Positions 24,401 to 36,945 are shown, counted from the stretch's first letter. The stretch: 64,000 nt of DNA from Mikania micrantha (GCA_009363875.1 CM018681.1:40069510-40133509); one strand, 5' to 3'. The notes: generated by a model from the letters alone, not told the origin. Numbers and translations are program-made.

Positions 24401-24774
24401 TTGCTACATCTACATGTGAAGCTGAATATGTAGCTGCAGCCAGTTGTTGTTCCCAAGTCTTATGGATACAACAACAGATGAGAGACTATGGATTGAACTT
24501 TCTATCTACCCCGATTCATGTAGATAATGAGGCTGCCATTGCAATTACCAAGAATCCAGTGTATCATTCACGTTCTAAACACATTGATATTCGATTTCAT
24601 TTCATACGTGATTGTTATGAAAAGAAATTGATTGATGTGGTGAAGATACACACAAACGAGCAAAGGGCAGACCTTCTCACTAAGGCCTTTGACAAACAAT
24701 GTTTTGAGTATTTACTCAAATTAAATGGGATCAGGGTCATGGGTGAGGTAATCAAGAATCAACTTCCTTCATAA
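21437..24774 (+). pseudogene. pol: Sirevirus 1 pol: protease, integrase, RT, RNase H
   Basis: Copia-order polyprotein for proteolytic maturation, reverse transcription and integration. The protease active site is changed: WIVDSECSRHM, with Glu (21488-21490) where Sirevirus 2 has the normal Gly of DSG. A one-base deletion near 21703 shifts the frame and a TAG follows at 21760-21762. From 21769 a 1001-codon frame is open: HHCC-type pre-integrase finger (ending CVSCKK), integrase triad at residues 106 (D), 169 (D) and 205 (E), RT with FQLDVKSAFL (D594) and YVDD at 679-682, and RNase H with SDSDYGG and TCEAEYVAAASC. Key IN and RT residues are intact. The gag and pol frames differ, as in Sirevirus 2, which suggests the lineage uses a frame change or separate translation. 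Confidence 0.92.
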
Positions 24775-24833
24775 TCATTTTTTATTGAATTAACATCAGA
24801 TTTTTTTATTTTTTATTTTGTGTTTTTGTTTTT

Positions 24834-24840
24834 AGGGGGA
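24834..24840 (+). promoter_or_regulatory. Internal polypurine tract after pol, Sirevirus 1
   Basis: aggggga follows a T-rich run 60 bp after the pol stop. A second tract of the same form sits at the 3' LTR (29562-29569). Multiple polypurine tracts are a described Sirevirus trait. Confidence 0.6.
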
Positions 24841-26966
24841 GAAAATATTGAAAAATACAAAAACATTAAAAAATCAAAAATACAAAAACATGAAAAAATT
24901 AAAAATCTGAGAAATTGATTCGACCTAATGAGAAATGATAGCACATTATTTGCATTTGGAAATATATCTGTATGTTTTATTAAAATTTTAATAAATAATT
25001 ACAAGTATTAAGTATGATATGGAAGTAGGTTTATAACTTAGTTAGGATAAGTTTAAACAAAGTTTTGATTATACTTTATAAGAAACAGATGCTTAGAATG
25101 CAGTACTTAGTTTTGTCCTGAAAGAGTGGTAATATTTTCTGACAGAATGTTCTTGAACAAAAAGTCAAAGTACTAGTTAGATCATGTGTTTAATTTTTAG
25201 AAGAAATTCTGATTTTGTTTTTCTTTTGTTTTAGTTTAAAGCTGAAACATTCTTTGCGTATACTTACGTATCGACCTGATTGATATAGCTTTAAAAAATT
25301 CAAATTTGTTTTCTTGGTTCTGATTAAGATTTGGACAATCTCTGCGTATATGAAAATATCGAACTGATTGTTAAATGCTTAATCTTAAATTATTGTTTTG
25401 TTCATTTTCTGGATCATTTGAGCATATGTAAGTATCAACCTTGATTCCAAGATTTTGAACAATTTCAAATTGTTTTCTATTTTGTTATTTTTTAAAAAAA
25501 AATTCTGCTTTATTTTTGCATGATCAGATTAGTTGAAATTGAAATCATAAGTTTTAAGAACATTTTTGTTTGATTAGTTACTCACAAATCGGGGATGTGT
25601 TCAAGTAAATAGATTATTATAAAGTGTTCTCATAATCTTGTTTAAACTGATTTCTTGACTAAGTGATAAATTTAAAAGGATAAATATACTGACAATCATC
25701 TTAGACTTGTAATTTGCAGATAATATTTGAAATAATACAACCAGATGTGTTGAAAATTGTAAAATAATATGATCTCATGTCAGGATCTTTCTCAAACAAA
25801 AAGATTTTATTTTTTAGGATAGTTCTTTTATTAAATTTGTAGTTTAATTGTTCTAAAATTTTGAAAAATTACAAAAAGATTTTAATTTTTCATCTGATGT
25901 TAAATCAATAATTTTTGATTATTTGTTTGACTTTGGAATGATTAAATATGTTTGTGTTTTGAAATTTAAAGAAAAATTCAAATTTTTTCAAAAGGTTAGT
26001 CTGGTTTGAGAAGGTTCGCTGAGAAGGTTCGTTGGGTAAGGTTCGCTGGCTAGGTTTGTTAGCTAGGTTCGCTTACTAGGTTCGGCTGAGATGGTTCGGT
26101 GAAATGGTTCGTTTGAATGGTTCGCTGCAAAAGGTTCGTAGCAAAGGTTCGTGAAAGGCTCGTCTGAAAAGGTTCGTGACATATATATAGAGGGTTCGCC
26201 CGAAGGGTTCGTCACTCTCATCTTTTTCATGATTAGCGAACCTGCAAGAAGAGATTTTTCGATTTCCATTTTAGAGCATCCCAGAACTTTTTATTGATTT
26301 CATTAGATTCAGAATCATCTTGTGATCATTTCTAGGTAGAAATTACTGAATTTGACCGGTTAATTTGAGAGATCTGAGAGGCTTTAGGATTTATAGTTTG
26401 AATCTGTAAATTGGACTTAAAACCAGTTAAAATCTAAAATCTGAACAAATCATCTTTATTAATGTTGTTCATCGGCATGTTTAGAACCTGGGTATATGAT
26501 TTTTATCATCAAATTCAAAGTTTTTAAAATTTGATTTGAAAAGTGAAAAAGGTTCGCTGATGAACATGTTCATTGAATGAACAAAGGTTCGCCGAACCTT
26601 GAGGGTTCGTCTGAATTTGATAGGTTTGTGGCGAACCTATGTATTTCAAATGAACCGAACCCTTTGGTCAAGGTTTGTCTGATCAACAAGGTTCGTTCAG
26701 TTGAAGGTTTGTTCATTCTGAGGTTCGTTCATTCTGAGGTTCGTTCAATCAGAAGGTTCGTTCATCAGAAGGTTTGTTTATGATAAGGTTCGTTCATAAA
26801 AGGTTCGTTCAAAAGGTTTGTTTGGTTAATAGGTTCGTCTGAATTAGGTTCGACTAGCATTAGGTTCGTCTAAGAAGATAGATTCGCTGATCTACTTAGG
26901 AATTTTTTTCATTTTTTAATTTTTGATTAATTTTGTTTCTAATTGTTTTTATTTCTAACTGTAGAA
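24841..26966 (+). other. Sirevirus 1 spacer between pol and post-pol ORF
   Basis: AT-rich and non-coding to about 25980, with recurring phrases such as gcgtatacttacgtatcgacctgatt, atctctgcgtatatgaaaatatcgaactgatt and agcatatgtaagtatcaacctt-gatt (25255-25455). From 25990 to 26220 and 26550 to 26890 it is packed with ggttcg motifs. Sirevirus 2 has the same layout at 62581-64000. Confidence 0.75.
25990..26890 (+). repeat. GGTTCG motif clusters before the post-pol ORF
   Basis: Two dense clusters (25990-26220 and 26550-26890) of ggttcg, ggttcgct and ggttcgttca spaced mainly 10-20 bp. They lie upstream of the post-pol ATG at 26967, in the place where a second promoter could act. Confidence 0.85.
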
Positions 26967-29540
26967 ATGGCGAACTTAACCTTCGGAGACAAGCATAATG
27001 TTTGTGCATATTTAGATCCGAAAACACGGAACGGTCAAGATTTCCGGCCTATGATAGAGTTTCTTAGGAGATCGAGGATTTATTATGCGATTTCCAACTT
27101 AGTCCAGATTTATCGTTCTCATATTCAGAGTTTCTGGGAATCTGCTCGTGTTATTTCAGTTGATGAGGATTATGTCATTGATGCGAATGTGCTTGGACAA
27201 GCAATTCGTATATCTGAGGCTGATATTAGGAGGGTGTTGCAGTTGGGGGAGAACCGAATGGTATGACTCTCATTACTGAGAGGTGCATCAAAGGTTGTTT
27301 TCTTCGTATTCGTTACTATGGAGCTTATAACTCTATATCAGTGAAGAAGGGAAAGCTACCTCTACAATACAAGTTTTTGGCTCTTGTTCTACTTCATTAT
27401 CTAAGTATGAGGAAGGGAAATTTTGATGAGCTAAGGGATTTCATGAGGTCAGCTATGGTAGCTCTTATATTGTACAAACCGTTCAATTTCTCTGGCATGA
27501 TCTTCCGTTACATGTGTGACAACATCACGAAGGCTAAAGATAGATTCTACATGTATCCTAGGTTCGTGCAGATGTTGATAGATGAGAGTTTGCCTGAAGG
27601 CATGTTACCCAGCGAAGCTGGAGATCTACTGAAGCTTAAACACATGACTGATTCCAGCTTGGGTCAGGTCAGAGTGTTTCAAAGAACTGGAGATGCTGTT
27701 CTTGAGAAAGACTTGATTGGTCACTGTGCCAGAGCAAATTATGTTGCTCCTGATGAGGATGCCTGGAGACATGCTGACTCAGGATCCGATAATGAAGAGT
27801 TTGTTGCAGGTGATGATCAAGCACCACCTCTACCTCCTCCAAGAAAACAAGTCAGGAAGACTACTGGACAATCGTCCCGATCTACTCCTGAAGCTAAATC
27901 TTCTCAAGGGCAGAGCTCACAGGAGCCATTAGAAGTTGATATGTCTGAACAGAAGACAGAGGCTGCTGTTGCTGGTAATGATGAAGAAGAATATTCTGAC
28001 TCTGAGTCATAATATGAAATGGTTCAAGAAGGGAACCAGATGGTTAGAAGACTCAAGAAAAAGTTTGCTCAATAGGCTGCAGAAGAAAGGGATGAAAGAG
28101 TTGATCCCAGTTTTATTCCTGAAGAGCCAGAGTCTTCTAAACCAAAGAAGCTGAAGAGAATGGCCAGATGAGGGCCTTATGAGAGGAAGAAGGCAAAAAC
28201 TACTAAGACCGTTGTGTCTTCACCAGTTATGCCTACATGAGTGTCTATTTCTGCTTCACCAGTTGTTACTTCTTCAGTTCTAGTTTCTACTATTCATGCT
28301 TCTACTTTACAAACTCCAGAGTTTGTAAATGTAGCATATTTTGTTCCATCTTTTACCGAGGCTACTACAGTCACCACTTCTTTGCCAGAGACTTCTATTC
28401 ATCATGATGATCTTCCCAGAGATGATTTATTTTCAGGATTAGATGATTTAGGAGACATTAACTTTACTGTTAATCATTGATGAAGAGCTGTTGAATTTAA
28501 ATATGATGAAGAAAATGTTTGAAGCTAGTAGTATGTCAAAAACAACTTTAGATCCAGTTAAAGCTAAGACAAATTTGGATTATTGGAAAGCATTTCAAGA
28601 TGAGACAAAGTACATCATCGATCACTTACATTCTTTCAAGATTATGACAGAAGTGTTTGAAGATAAAAATCCAGAAAACCTAACTAAACAATCCAAGAAG
28701 TTCAAGATTGGATCTAAATCCAAGATGATCGGAAGGATTATTAGTTATGGTTATTTTCATAACATTTCTGGAAGTTTGATGGATAAGGGATGTTATGTGG
28801 TGAAAAGAATAGATGGATGCCAATACTTTGGCAAGGCTACTGATCTGATGAGTTTACCAGCATTTGAGTGCAAAGATCTTTCAGAATTAAGGATGATAAA
28901 GCCTATTCAGACTCGACACAATGAAATTTTTGAGAATCTGTTGAAGAAAGAAGCTCGAATGGGATGGAGTTTGTTAGCACCACAGTTCAGAGAAAGATTC
29001 AAAGATTATGTGAAGCCTAAAGTCTTCAAGAGACCAAGACTCCGAAAGATTGAACAAGACTGGAATCCATTCTTCAAATTTTGGTTTTATGATAAGAGAA
29101 CTTCTGAAGGTGTGATTGTATTGAAGCAAGATGATGATTGGAGGGTGATTCACATGCTTGATCCTATTTGGATAGTTAACTATTCAAAGGATGATGTGGA
29201 TTTACTTAACACTGCTGAGATATATGCTGAAGAAGGATATCATGATGTTCGAGTAAGTTTCAAAGATATGGCAATTCAATTTCAAACCATTGCACGAATG
29301 TGTTTTACATTGGGTATTCATTCGGGATGCAAGTGGGAAAATGTGAACTATCTTTATACAGAGTTGATGCAAATTCAGAAGGAGAGAGATGAAAGAGATG
29401 CAAAGATTGAAGCTGAGAGGTTGGCAAAGATACCACGTTCTATTGTTATACGAGCGGTGGATAATATTGTTGTTGAAGAAGTTGGAGAATCTAGTGGAGT
29501 AGTTGACAGAGCTGAAGATAAAGGTGAAGAAAAAGACTGA
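26967..29540 (+). pseudogene. Sirevirus 1 post-pol (env-position) ORF
   Basis: The frame starts MANLTFGDKHNVCAYLD at 26967. A frame change occurs near 27250, stops at 28010, 28073, 28169 and 28238, and a second frame change near 28475; the last part is open for 349 codons to 29540. Order of parts: an N-terminal helical region with PRFVQMLIDESLPEGMLP, an acidic/proline-rich linker, a Ser/Thr-rich stretch, and a C-terminal domain with GCYVVKRIDGCQYF, FWFYDKRTSEGVIVL and MLDPIWIVNYSKDDV. That C-terminal domain also occurs in the array at 39757-54549 and in unit A. The tail is highly charged (DERDAKIEAERLAK). It lies where env-like genes of Sireviruses lie; I see no signal peptide or clear membrane anchor, so an envelope role is not supported. 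Function unknown. Confidence 0.8.
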
Positions 29541-29561
29541 AGACTTTGATAGCAAATATTT

Positions 29562-29569
29562 AGGGGGAG
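29562..29569 (+). promoter_or_regulatory. 3' polypurine tract, Sirevirus 1
   Basis: agggggag lies two bases before the 3' LTR start at 29572 and primes plus-strand DNA in LTR elements. Confidence 0.9.
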
Positions 29570-29571
29570 TT

Positions 29572-30113
29572 TGTTAGTACATATTTGTAATTGTTTGCTA
29601 TTCAAAAGATGTATTTATTTTGAATTTAGATAAAGGTTCGGCTAAAGATTGCCTAAGGTTCGTCTGGCCCACGAACCTTGGCATGTTGGCGAACCTATTG
29701 GGTTGATAGGTTCGGCAAACCTATAACCTTTTGAAGGTTCGGCAAACCTTTTAGTAGGTTTACATGGGTTCGTCTAACGAACCCTAGGGTTCGCCCAGCA
29801 AACCTTAGGGTTTGGCTGGCAAACCTTAGGTTCGGCTACCTATAATAGGTTCACTGGTTCTGTTTCTATAAATAGAAGATTGTTTATAGAACAGATAGAA
29901 CTCTTGATGGATTGCTAGAAACCTTCTGTATTTTCTCTGTGCGAGAATTGTATTTCTGATTGAGATCTTGTAATCATTTGTTGATAATACAAGAGTGGAT
30001 TATTGAATTGCTTGTGTTCTTTGTATTTCTACATATTGACTATGGATTCCGCACGTAGTTGACAGTTCATAGGACTTCGTATTCGATCCTGATCGGTATC
30101 AACCAAATCAACA
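29572..30113 (+). repeat. 3' LTR of Sirevirus 1
   Basis: 542 bp, TGTTAGTAC to AATCAACA, carrying an extra segment of about 18 bp (ctacctataataggttca region, 29838-29855) absent from the 5' LTR. Its ggattccgca motif is at 30043-30052. The duplication ggaac follows. Confidence 0.96.
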
Positions 30114-30118
30114 GGAAC

Positions 30119-30680
30119 GACATATATTAATAATGGTAAAAGAGCTAGTGGTCAACGAAGTCAAGGGGTGAAAAGGTAACAAACCACGGAGATATTTTGG
30201 CCGAATAACAATTAATAAGGGTCAAATCCATGAATTAATTACTGTGTGTCAAATCCATAGAGGAATTAATGAGAATTATAAACATTAATTAATTGTTGAG
30301 AGTTATAACGACGGAGAGGATAACAACGTAGGTAACTTTCAGAAGCACTAGTAAATCAATTTCAGAAGTAGTACCTATCAGAAGCAATAACAACGGATGA
30401 TAGAACTATGGAGAAACTGTAACAGTGGTCGTGTTTTAACTTTGGAATTAAAGTAACAACGGAAGTAGGATCACCACGGAAAGAGAAAATAAGTGGATCA
30501 TAACAACAATATATCCATTGTGGTCTATCCGCGATTAGGCATAACCACTAAAGGTAATTTCTTTAGTGCTTATCCCTTTGTCCGTTGTTAGGTCAATTAA
30601 TGAATTGTCCTTTAAGGTATAATTTTATTGTATAAAAAATTTAATTTTAAACCTTATTTAACAATTATTTAACACTTGGC
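30119..30680 (-). other. Outer element spacer just downstream of pol
   Basis: Minus-strand 3' flank of the outer pol. No coding frame. The phrase acaacgga / taacaacgg recurs several times (30310-30500). Confidence 0.6.
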
Positions 30681-33600
30681 CAGTTTTTGGTACATGTTCT
30701 GGGACAATTAGTCCTTTTTCAGAACAGTCCCTAATGAAATGGTGTCTCATTTCAATGTGTTTTGTTTTAGAATTATAGACAGTTCTTTATTATGTTTTTA
30801 GTTGCTTCATTGTCTATCAAAAGTAGAGTTTTTAACTCTGTTATTCCAAAATCCAGTAATTGGTACTGAACCCATAGGACTTGTGCAGTGCAATGTGCTG
30901 CTGCAATATATTCGTCTTCAGTAGTTGAATTAGAAACTGAAGTTTGTTTCTTGCTTTACCACGAAACTAAGCAATTTGCAAAGAGCTGGTAGCCTCCAGA
31001 AGTTGATTTTCTTGTAAGAGAGCATCCTGCATATTCACTTTCCAAAACAGCAACAAGCTTACATGATTGATTAGTAGGATACCAAATTCCAAGTACATGG
31101 GTACCTTTCAGGTATCTGAATATCCTCTTCACAAAGGATAAATGTGATTGTTTAGGAGCAGATTGGTATCTAGCAAAAATACATTTGGCATATATGATGT
31201 CTGGCCTTGATGTAGTAAGATACATCAAAGATCCAATCATACACTAGTAGAGAGTTTGATCTACATGTTCACCATCATCATCTGGTGTTATTCCAGGGGC
31301 AGTTGCAATAGGGGTAAAAATTGTCTTACAATTAGTCATTTCCAATTTATTTTAAAGGTCTTTTATATATTTAGACTGATGAATAAAAATACCATTGGGA
31401 GTTTGTTTGATTTGAGGTCCTAGAAATGTTTTTAATTCACTTAAGGCACTCATTTCAAACTTTGAAGACATTAGTTTTGAAAATTGTTCACTTAATGAAG
31501 GATTTGTTGATCCAAAACTAATGTCATCAACATAAATTTGAACCAACAAGAGTTCCTTATCTACCCATTTGATAAACAATGTTTTATGAATGGTTCCCCC
31601 CTGGTGAATCTATTTGAAAAACGAAATTGAGAAAGAGTATCATACCTGGCTCTAGCTGCTTGTTTTAAACTATATACGACTTTGTCTAGTCTATACACCC
31701 AGTCAGGATGATAAACATCCTCAAAACCTGGTTGTTGACACACAGGGACTTCTTCCTTTATAGTTCCATACAAGAAGGCACTTTTTATATCCATTTGGAA
31801 CACTTTTATTTTATGGGATATAGCAAGTGCAAGGAAAAGTCTTATTGCTTCGAGTATGGCTTTGGGGATAAATGTTTCATCATAGTCAATGCCTTCCTCT
31901 TGGTAGTAATCTTGAACTACCAATCTGGCCTTGTTTTTTTTACTACAATGCCCCTGTCATCAGTTTTATTCCTAAATAACCATGTTGTTCCAATTGGGTA
32001 TTTTCCTTTGGGTAAGATATAAAGGGTCCAAACATTTTGTCTTTTAAACTGAAGCATTTCATCTTGCATAGATTCCACCCAGTTATTGTATTTTATAGCC
32101 TCTTGACACTTTGAAGGCTCTACTTGGGTTAGGAAGGCAACATGAAGACAAAATTTTGAGATTTGGCTCCTTGTTTGAACACTTTCATTCAAATCACCTA
32201 AACTTTTTTCAAGATGGTGAATCCTATTAAAGAGAATGATGTCCAAGCAGTTATTTGTAGAAGCAGCGTCAGAAGAAGAATAATTTTCCGCTAGAAGAGG
32301 TGAGGTATCACATATGGGAACAAGTTCACATATGGGAACATTTTCTTGTTCCTAAAGTGCTTATTGGTGCATTGTCAATAACTGATGATGTAGAAGTTGA
32401 CACATGTTCCTCATGGTTTTGAGGATTTATTTGATAGGGAGAAATAGGAGAGAAGAGTTGTGATACTAAACATTCCTCAAGAGAAGACAAATCTTCAAAA
32501 GTTTGACATGATGATGAAGAAGGAGACATCGATGGAGTAGGAGGAATGTATGTAAAGCTTTCTAGATCAAACAAGTCTATAGGAGTTGAAGGAAAAGAAA
32601 AAGTAGATACAAATTCATTGAATTTGAAATCTATAGTTTCTTGCACTATCTTAGTTATCATATTGAAAGCTCTGTAAGCCTTAGAGGTTTGACAATAACC
32701 CACAAAGTATTTTAAATCCACTTTTGTAGCAAATTTGGACAAGGAATCATTTGTGTTTAAGATGAAACATGGGCATTCAAACACTCTAAAGAAGGAGATT
32801 AGAGGTTTTATTTTATCAAGGACTTCAAAGGCAGTCTTATTATGTCTTTTCATAAAATGAAGTATGTTTAAGACATAACAAGCAGTGTTTGCAGCCTCAG
32901 CCCAAAAAGAAAGAGGCAATCCTAAGTCTGCAAGCATTGTTCTTGCAGCCTCAATAAGTGTCCTATTTATCCTTTCCACAACTCCATTTTGGGCAGGAGT
33001 TCTAGGAACATTGTATTGTCTGATGATTCCCTTAGAAGTGCAGAATTCATCAAGAAATTTATTCTTGAATTTAGTCCCATTATCACTCCTTATTATTTTG
33101 ACTGGAAGTCCAAATTGTCTTTCAATCTGAGTGATAAGGGCCTTAACTTTATCACAAGTCTCATCTTTGTTGTAGAGAAATAAAGTTCAACAAAATCTTG
33201 AGTAGTCATCTATATCAACCATACAATACTTCTTTTTAGCTAAGCTAGCTACCTTCACTGGAACAAAAAGATCCATGTGAAGCATATGAAGACAGTCTGT
33301 TGTTTAGGATTCCTAAATTAACTTATATGAAGATTTATGTTGCTTTCCTTTCAAGCAAGATTCACATTGACATTCAAAGTGAAATTATTTAGAAGGTAAT
33401 CCTCTTACAAGTGAAAGGGTAAAAAGCTTATGAAGGGATTGATGATTGATATGACTAAATCTTCTGTGCCAAATGGCAGTATTAGAAGATGAAGCTTTAG
33501 CTAAGAAACACGTGGGAATAGTGGACTGAAAATCCTTTTTCATGTCAACAACATATACATTCCTACGCCTTTTAGCTTTTAAGAGAGTATGTTGGTCTGT

Positions 33601-33930
33601 AAGGACCTTTATTTTTGAGTTTATTTCTAGTGAGAGAATTTTGCAGCTCTCTTTGGCAAAAAATGAACGATAATTTTTTTCTCCAAGTTGATATACACTT
33701 AAGAGATTAAACTTAAGTTTTTCAACTAGACTAACATCGTTAAAGTGCAATTTTCCACTAGAGACAGAGCTATGCCCAATTATCCAACCATTTGCATCAT
33801 TTCCAAAGGATACAAATCCTCCATTCTTTGAATTGAAATTATTAAGAATAGATCTGCAGCCAGTCATACGCCTAGAGCCTCCACTGTCCACATACCATAA
33901 ACGATTCTGGTTTGAAGAAGCTCTCTGCAT
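30681..33930 (-). pseudogene. pol: Outer element pol (heavily broken)
   Basis: Minus-strand copia polyprotein split over at least six frame pieces. Recognisable in order are: protease with WYVDSGGSRRM (about 33870-33900), pre-integrase finger start AIWHRRFSHINHQ (about 33440-33480), integrase third acidic residue in MERINRTLIEAARTML (32979 onwards; the canonical AERxNRT is degraded to MERINRT), RT with FQMDIKSAFLYG (about 31780) and VQIYVDDISFGS (about 31530), and RNase H with YLTTSRPDIIYA to YIAAAHC, ending near 30690. The central integrase part between 33385 and 32979 is degenerate. Copia domain order and strand match the outer gag and LTRs. Confidence 0.85.
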
Positions 33931-34049
33931 ATAGGATCAAGTGCAACATGTTAGATATGAGTCTATATTTCTTTGGAAAAGAGAGGAATTTTTGAGATTT
34001 CAATTATTTATGCACATTGTTCATCAGTTTCTGCATCACCGGAATTAAT

Positions 34050-36700
34050 TGTTGCTGATTTTAGTTCAGAATGTTGATTTGTGAGTTCACAGTGGGTGAA
34101 TTCACAATATCTGATGTAATATGAGCAGGATTTACCAATGGTAGGTAGACAGGAGTTGTACCAGGAATTGAAGATCTGGGAATGGGAGCTAAAGGTGTTG
34201 GTGAAAGAAAGGATGGACGTTGAGCAGGCTTTATTGTGCTGTTAGCGCTTTGTTTATTTATTTTTGTAGCCTTTTTTACCTTGCTAGGGGGTGTGCCTTG
34301 AGATGATGAGGCTTTTTCAGCTTTCAACTTATCTCTATGTTTTTCAAGTGGAGTCTTAGTTCTACACTCTTTGGTATAGTGATTGTACTTGAAACACTTG
34401 GTACAAGCATGTGACAAGGCAGAGTAATTTGGAATAAAAGTTTGTTTGCCTTCATTATAGGATAGGGAGGATGATGGTGTGAAGGAATAAACTTAATGTC
34501 AACCATACGACGCATTCCTTTATTTGTAAGATCCTTGGATCCATCAGTGGTTTCATTTATTTGTGTATCTTTAGAACTTGGAGTAATGTTCATTGAGGGA
34601 ATAATATCATTTTGTTCTGAAGAATTATTTGTTTAAACTTCATCCAATCATGTTTCTTCAGGTACTTCTAAGTTTGTATTAGAGGGATACACATACTTCT
34701 GAAGTAAGACTGATGGATACACCCTTGGTGGTGTGTTCATTATTTCAGGAATAACATATGGAAGAAATGTGGGAGATACAGGTTCAGAAACCTCTTCTTT
34801 CACTTTATTGTCAATTGGTGTATAATCAATAGGTAGGATAGTGTGATTATACCCAATTACGAACTTTTCCTTGTTGTGAACTTGCTTACTAAGAAGTAAT
34901 CTAAACCCTTTGCAGGATGCAACCCACTTTTCATAGCTTACTTTTGTTTAAGCCAGTTCAGATTTACATGTAGAATATTTTTCTTGTTGCAAGTCAAACA
35001 ATGCTTTTAAATTTGATTTCTCAGATTTTAGGAGAGAAATGTGACCATTTTTATCTTTTATAATGTTATCTACTTCCAGGTTTTTATTGGCCAGCTGTTG
35101 TTCAAGTTCTTGGTTTTGTTGTTGTAACAACACATTTGTTTTTTTTTATATTAGCAAACAATTCAATACAATATTTAGAACAACGTTTCTCTAAAAGAGC
35201 AGGAGATACCTTAGCATTGGATGAATCAGCAATAGGTTGGTCAAATGAAGTTTAGGTTTCACCAATGGCCATTAGTGCAAAGTTAGTAGGCTTGTTGGTT
35301 ATGAGGGCATACCCTGCATTAGGACAGGGAAGCTGCTCCTATCCATGTACTCTTGTGAGAAAGAGTAGGCTGGCTAGATCAGGAGGTTTGGATAGCTGGG
35401 CCTGGAGTTGTTATTTGAGAGGAAGAATGTGAGACGATTTGAAGAGGAGCATGGATAAGCTGATACATGCTACCATTTGCAGCTTGTACATACCGAGTAG
35501 TTGAAGAAGGAGAATTCTGAACAATATAAGTTGTAGCCAGATTTGTAATATGTTTTGGGTAATGAGAGGGGGTTGAGGAAGAGCTTGAGTTAGGAAAAGT
35601 CACATAAGGAGAAGAGTGACTATTATGGGTATTTATGCATTTCCTTGCAAAGTGTCCTGTGCCACGACACCTATAGCACTGGAATTTGGATTTATTTTGA
35701 CCGATCTTGGTTTTACCATGGATACAGGAAATTTTCTTGCTGTCACTTTGTAGAACTTATTAGTTCTTATGCTCAAAATGGTAAGTTAATTTTAGGTAAT
35801 CCATCTCCTCCAAGTCATCACTTGGAATATGATGGAGATCATCCATGGTAAAGCACAAGTTGTCAAAAATAAGAGCAGAATCATCACATGAAGATAAAGA
35901 GGTTGTGATGCCTGTAGTAATATTAATTTGTTCATCATAACTCTGGTCAAGATTCTCAGAGTTATGAGCATGACTGAGGAAAGTCGTGTTTCCCTAGACA
36001 TACACCTCAGTTTATTTACTAGACTTTATGAATTTTCTTTTCTAGTCAATCTAACGTTTAAATGTGATTAACTTACCATGAAGTTGGGTAAGCGTACGAT
36101 TACCAAAGTCTGGAGAAGAACTCATGACAATGGAATAAGTTTCCCATTTATCGGGGAGAGATCATAGAAAATCATTGAGTATAGAAAAGTTGGGTAGACT
36201 TGACCCTCCAATTTTAGTTCACTAATAAGAGAAGTGAACCTTTCAAAATTTTGAGTCAATGACTCATTATTTAGTTGAGAAAAAGTTCCGTATTGTTGAG
36301 CTAATATCTCCTGAGTATTAGCCACAACATCTTCAGCTCCACTGAAAGTTTCTTTTAAGGCATGCCATAAATCTGTTGCAAATTTATGGTGAAGGAGACC
36401 TGAATAGATCTCATTAGGGAGTGCCATTGCTAACTTGGCATGAGCCTTGTCATGAGGCTCCAGTTTCTGAAAATCTTCCTCGGTATAGTTACGAGGATCT
36501 TTTGGAATTGATTCGCCAGTTTCTGTTTCCAAGACCATAGGTTTATGTGGTCCAAACATAAATGATCTCCAACAACAAGAATGGTTATTGGACAAGAAAT
36601 GTATCATACTCCTCTACCATATATTATACTGGTGTCTAACCAGTATAGGAGGTTTTGTTGTAGAGCAAGTGTTATGAGGATCTAGATTGAATTTTTCTGC
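34050..36700 (-). pseudogene. gag: Outer element gag
   Basis: Minus-strand gag starts near 36700 with TKPPILVRHQYNIW followed by a stop, then MIHFLSNNHSCCWRSFMFGP from 36607. The blocks ALPNEIYSGLLHH and QEILAQQYGTFSQ match the gag of the deleted copia element at 13329, showing close kinship. A zinc knuckle CYRCRGTGHFARKC lies at about 35640-35682, a coiled coil (QQQNQELEQQLANKNLEV) at about 34948-35133, and a second knuckle CTKCFKYNHYTKEC at about 34365-34410. Two separated knuckles flanking a coiled coil match the layout of Sirevirus 1 and 2 gag. Stops and frameshifts are frequent. Confidence 0.8.
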
Positions 36701-36930
36701 CACTATGATACAAGTAGAGAAAGTCAATAGATGACTGATGTCTCTGGGTTGTTCACTAGAATGGTTTTGAATAAGAAGTTGAATTCAAAACCAAACGCCT
36801 CTAGTAGAGTGAAAACAGTTTATGCAAACAAGTAAAGTAAAAAGTTTCAAGAGAAGAGTTTTAGCCAATCGAATATCAAGAAGAGCTCTTATTTTCATGC
36901 ATGATGGTTAAATCAAGAACTGAATAACTT

Positions 36931-36943
36931 GGCTCTGATACCA
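36931..36943 (-). promoter_or_regulatory. Primer-binding site of outer element
   Basis: The minus strand reads TGGTATCAGAGCC, matching initiator-Met tRNA, and lies two bases from the LTR edge at 36946. Confidence 0.92.
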
Positions 36944-36945
36944 AT

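Larger units (their letters stand above)
17137..30113 (+). mobile_element. Sirevirus-type Ty1/copia element 1, full length (12,977 bp)
   Basis: LTRs at 17137-17660 and 29572-30113 flank PBS, gag, pol, an internal polypurine tract, a 2.2-kb spacer, a post-pol ORF and the final polypurine tract. A perfect 5-bp duplication, ggaac, lies at 17132-17136 and 30114-30118. The LTRs differ at roughly 3% of positions plus one indel of about 18 bp (29838-29855), giving a fairly recent insertion. gag has four stops, pol one frameshift and one stop, and the post-pol ORF several breaks, so the copy is not autonomous. It interrupts the outer minus-strand element. Confidence 0.96.

Noticed and set aside
30119..30680. 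Host flanking DNA between Sirevirus 1 and the minus-strand pol
   Set aside because: It joins smoothly to 17131 once the insertion is removed and lies between pol and post-pol ORF of the outer element, so it is element spacer.
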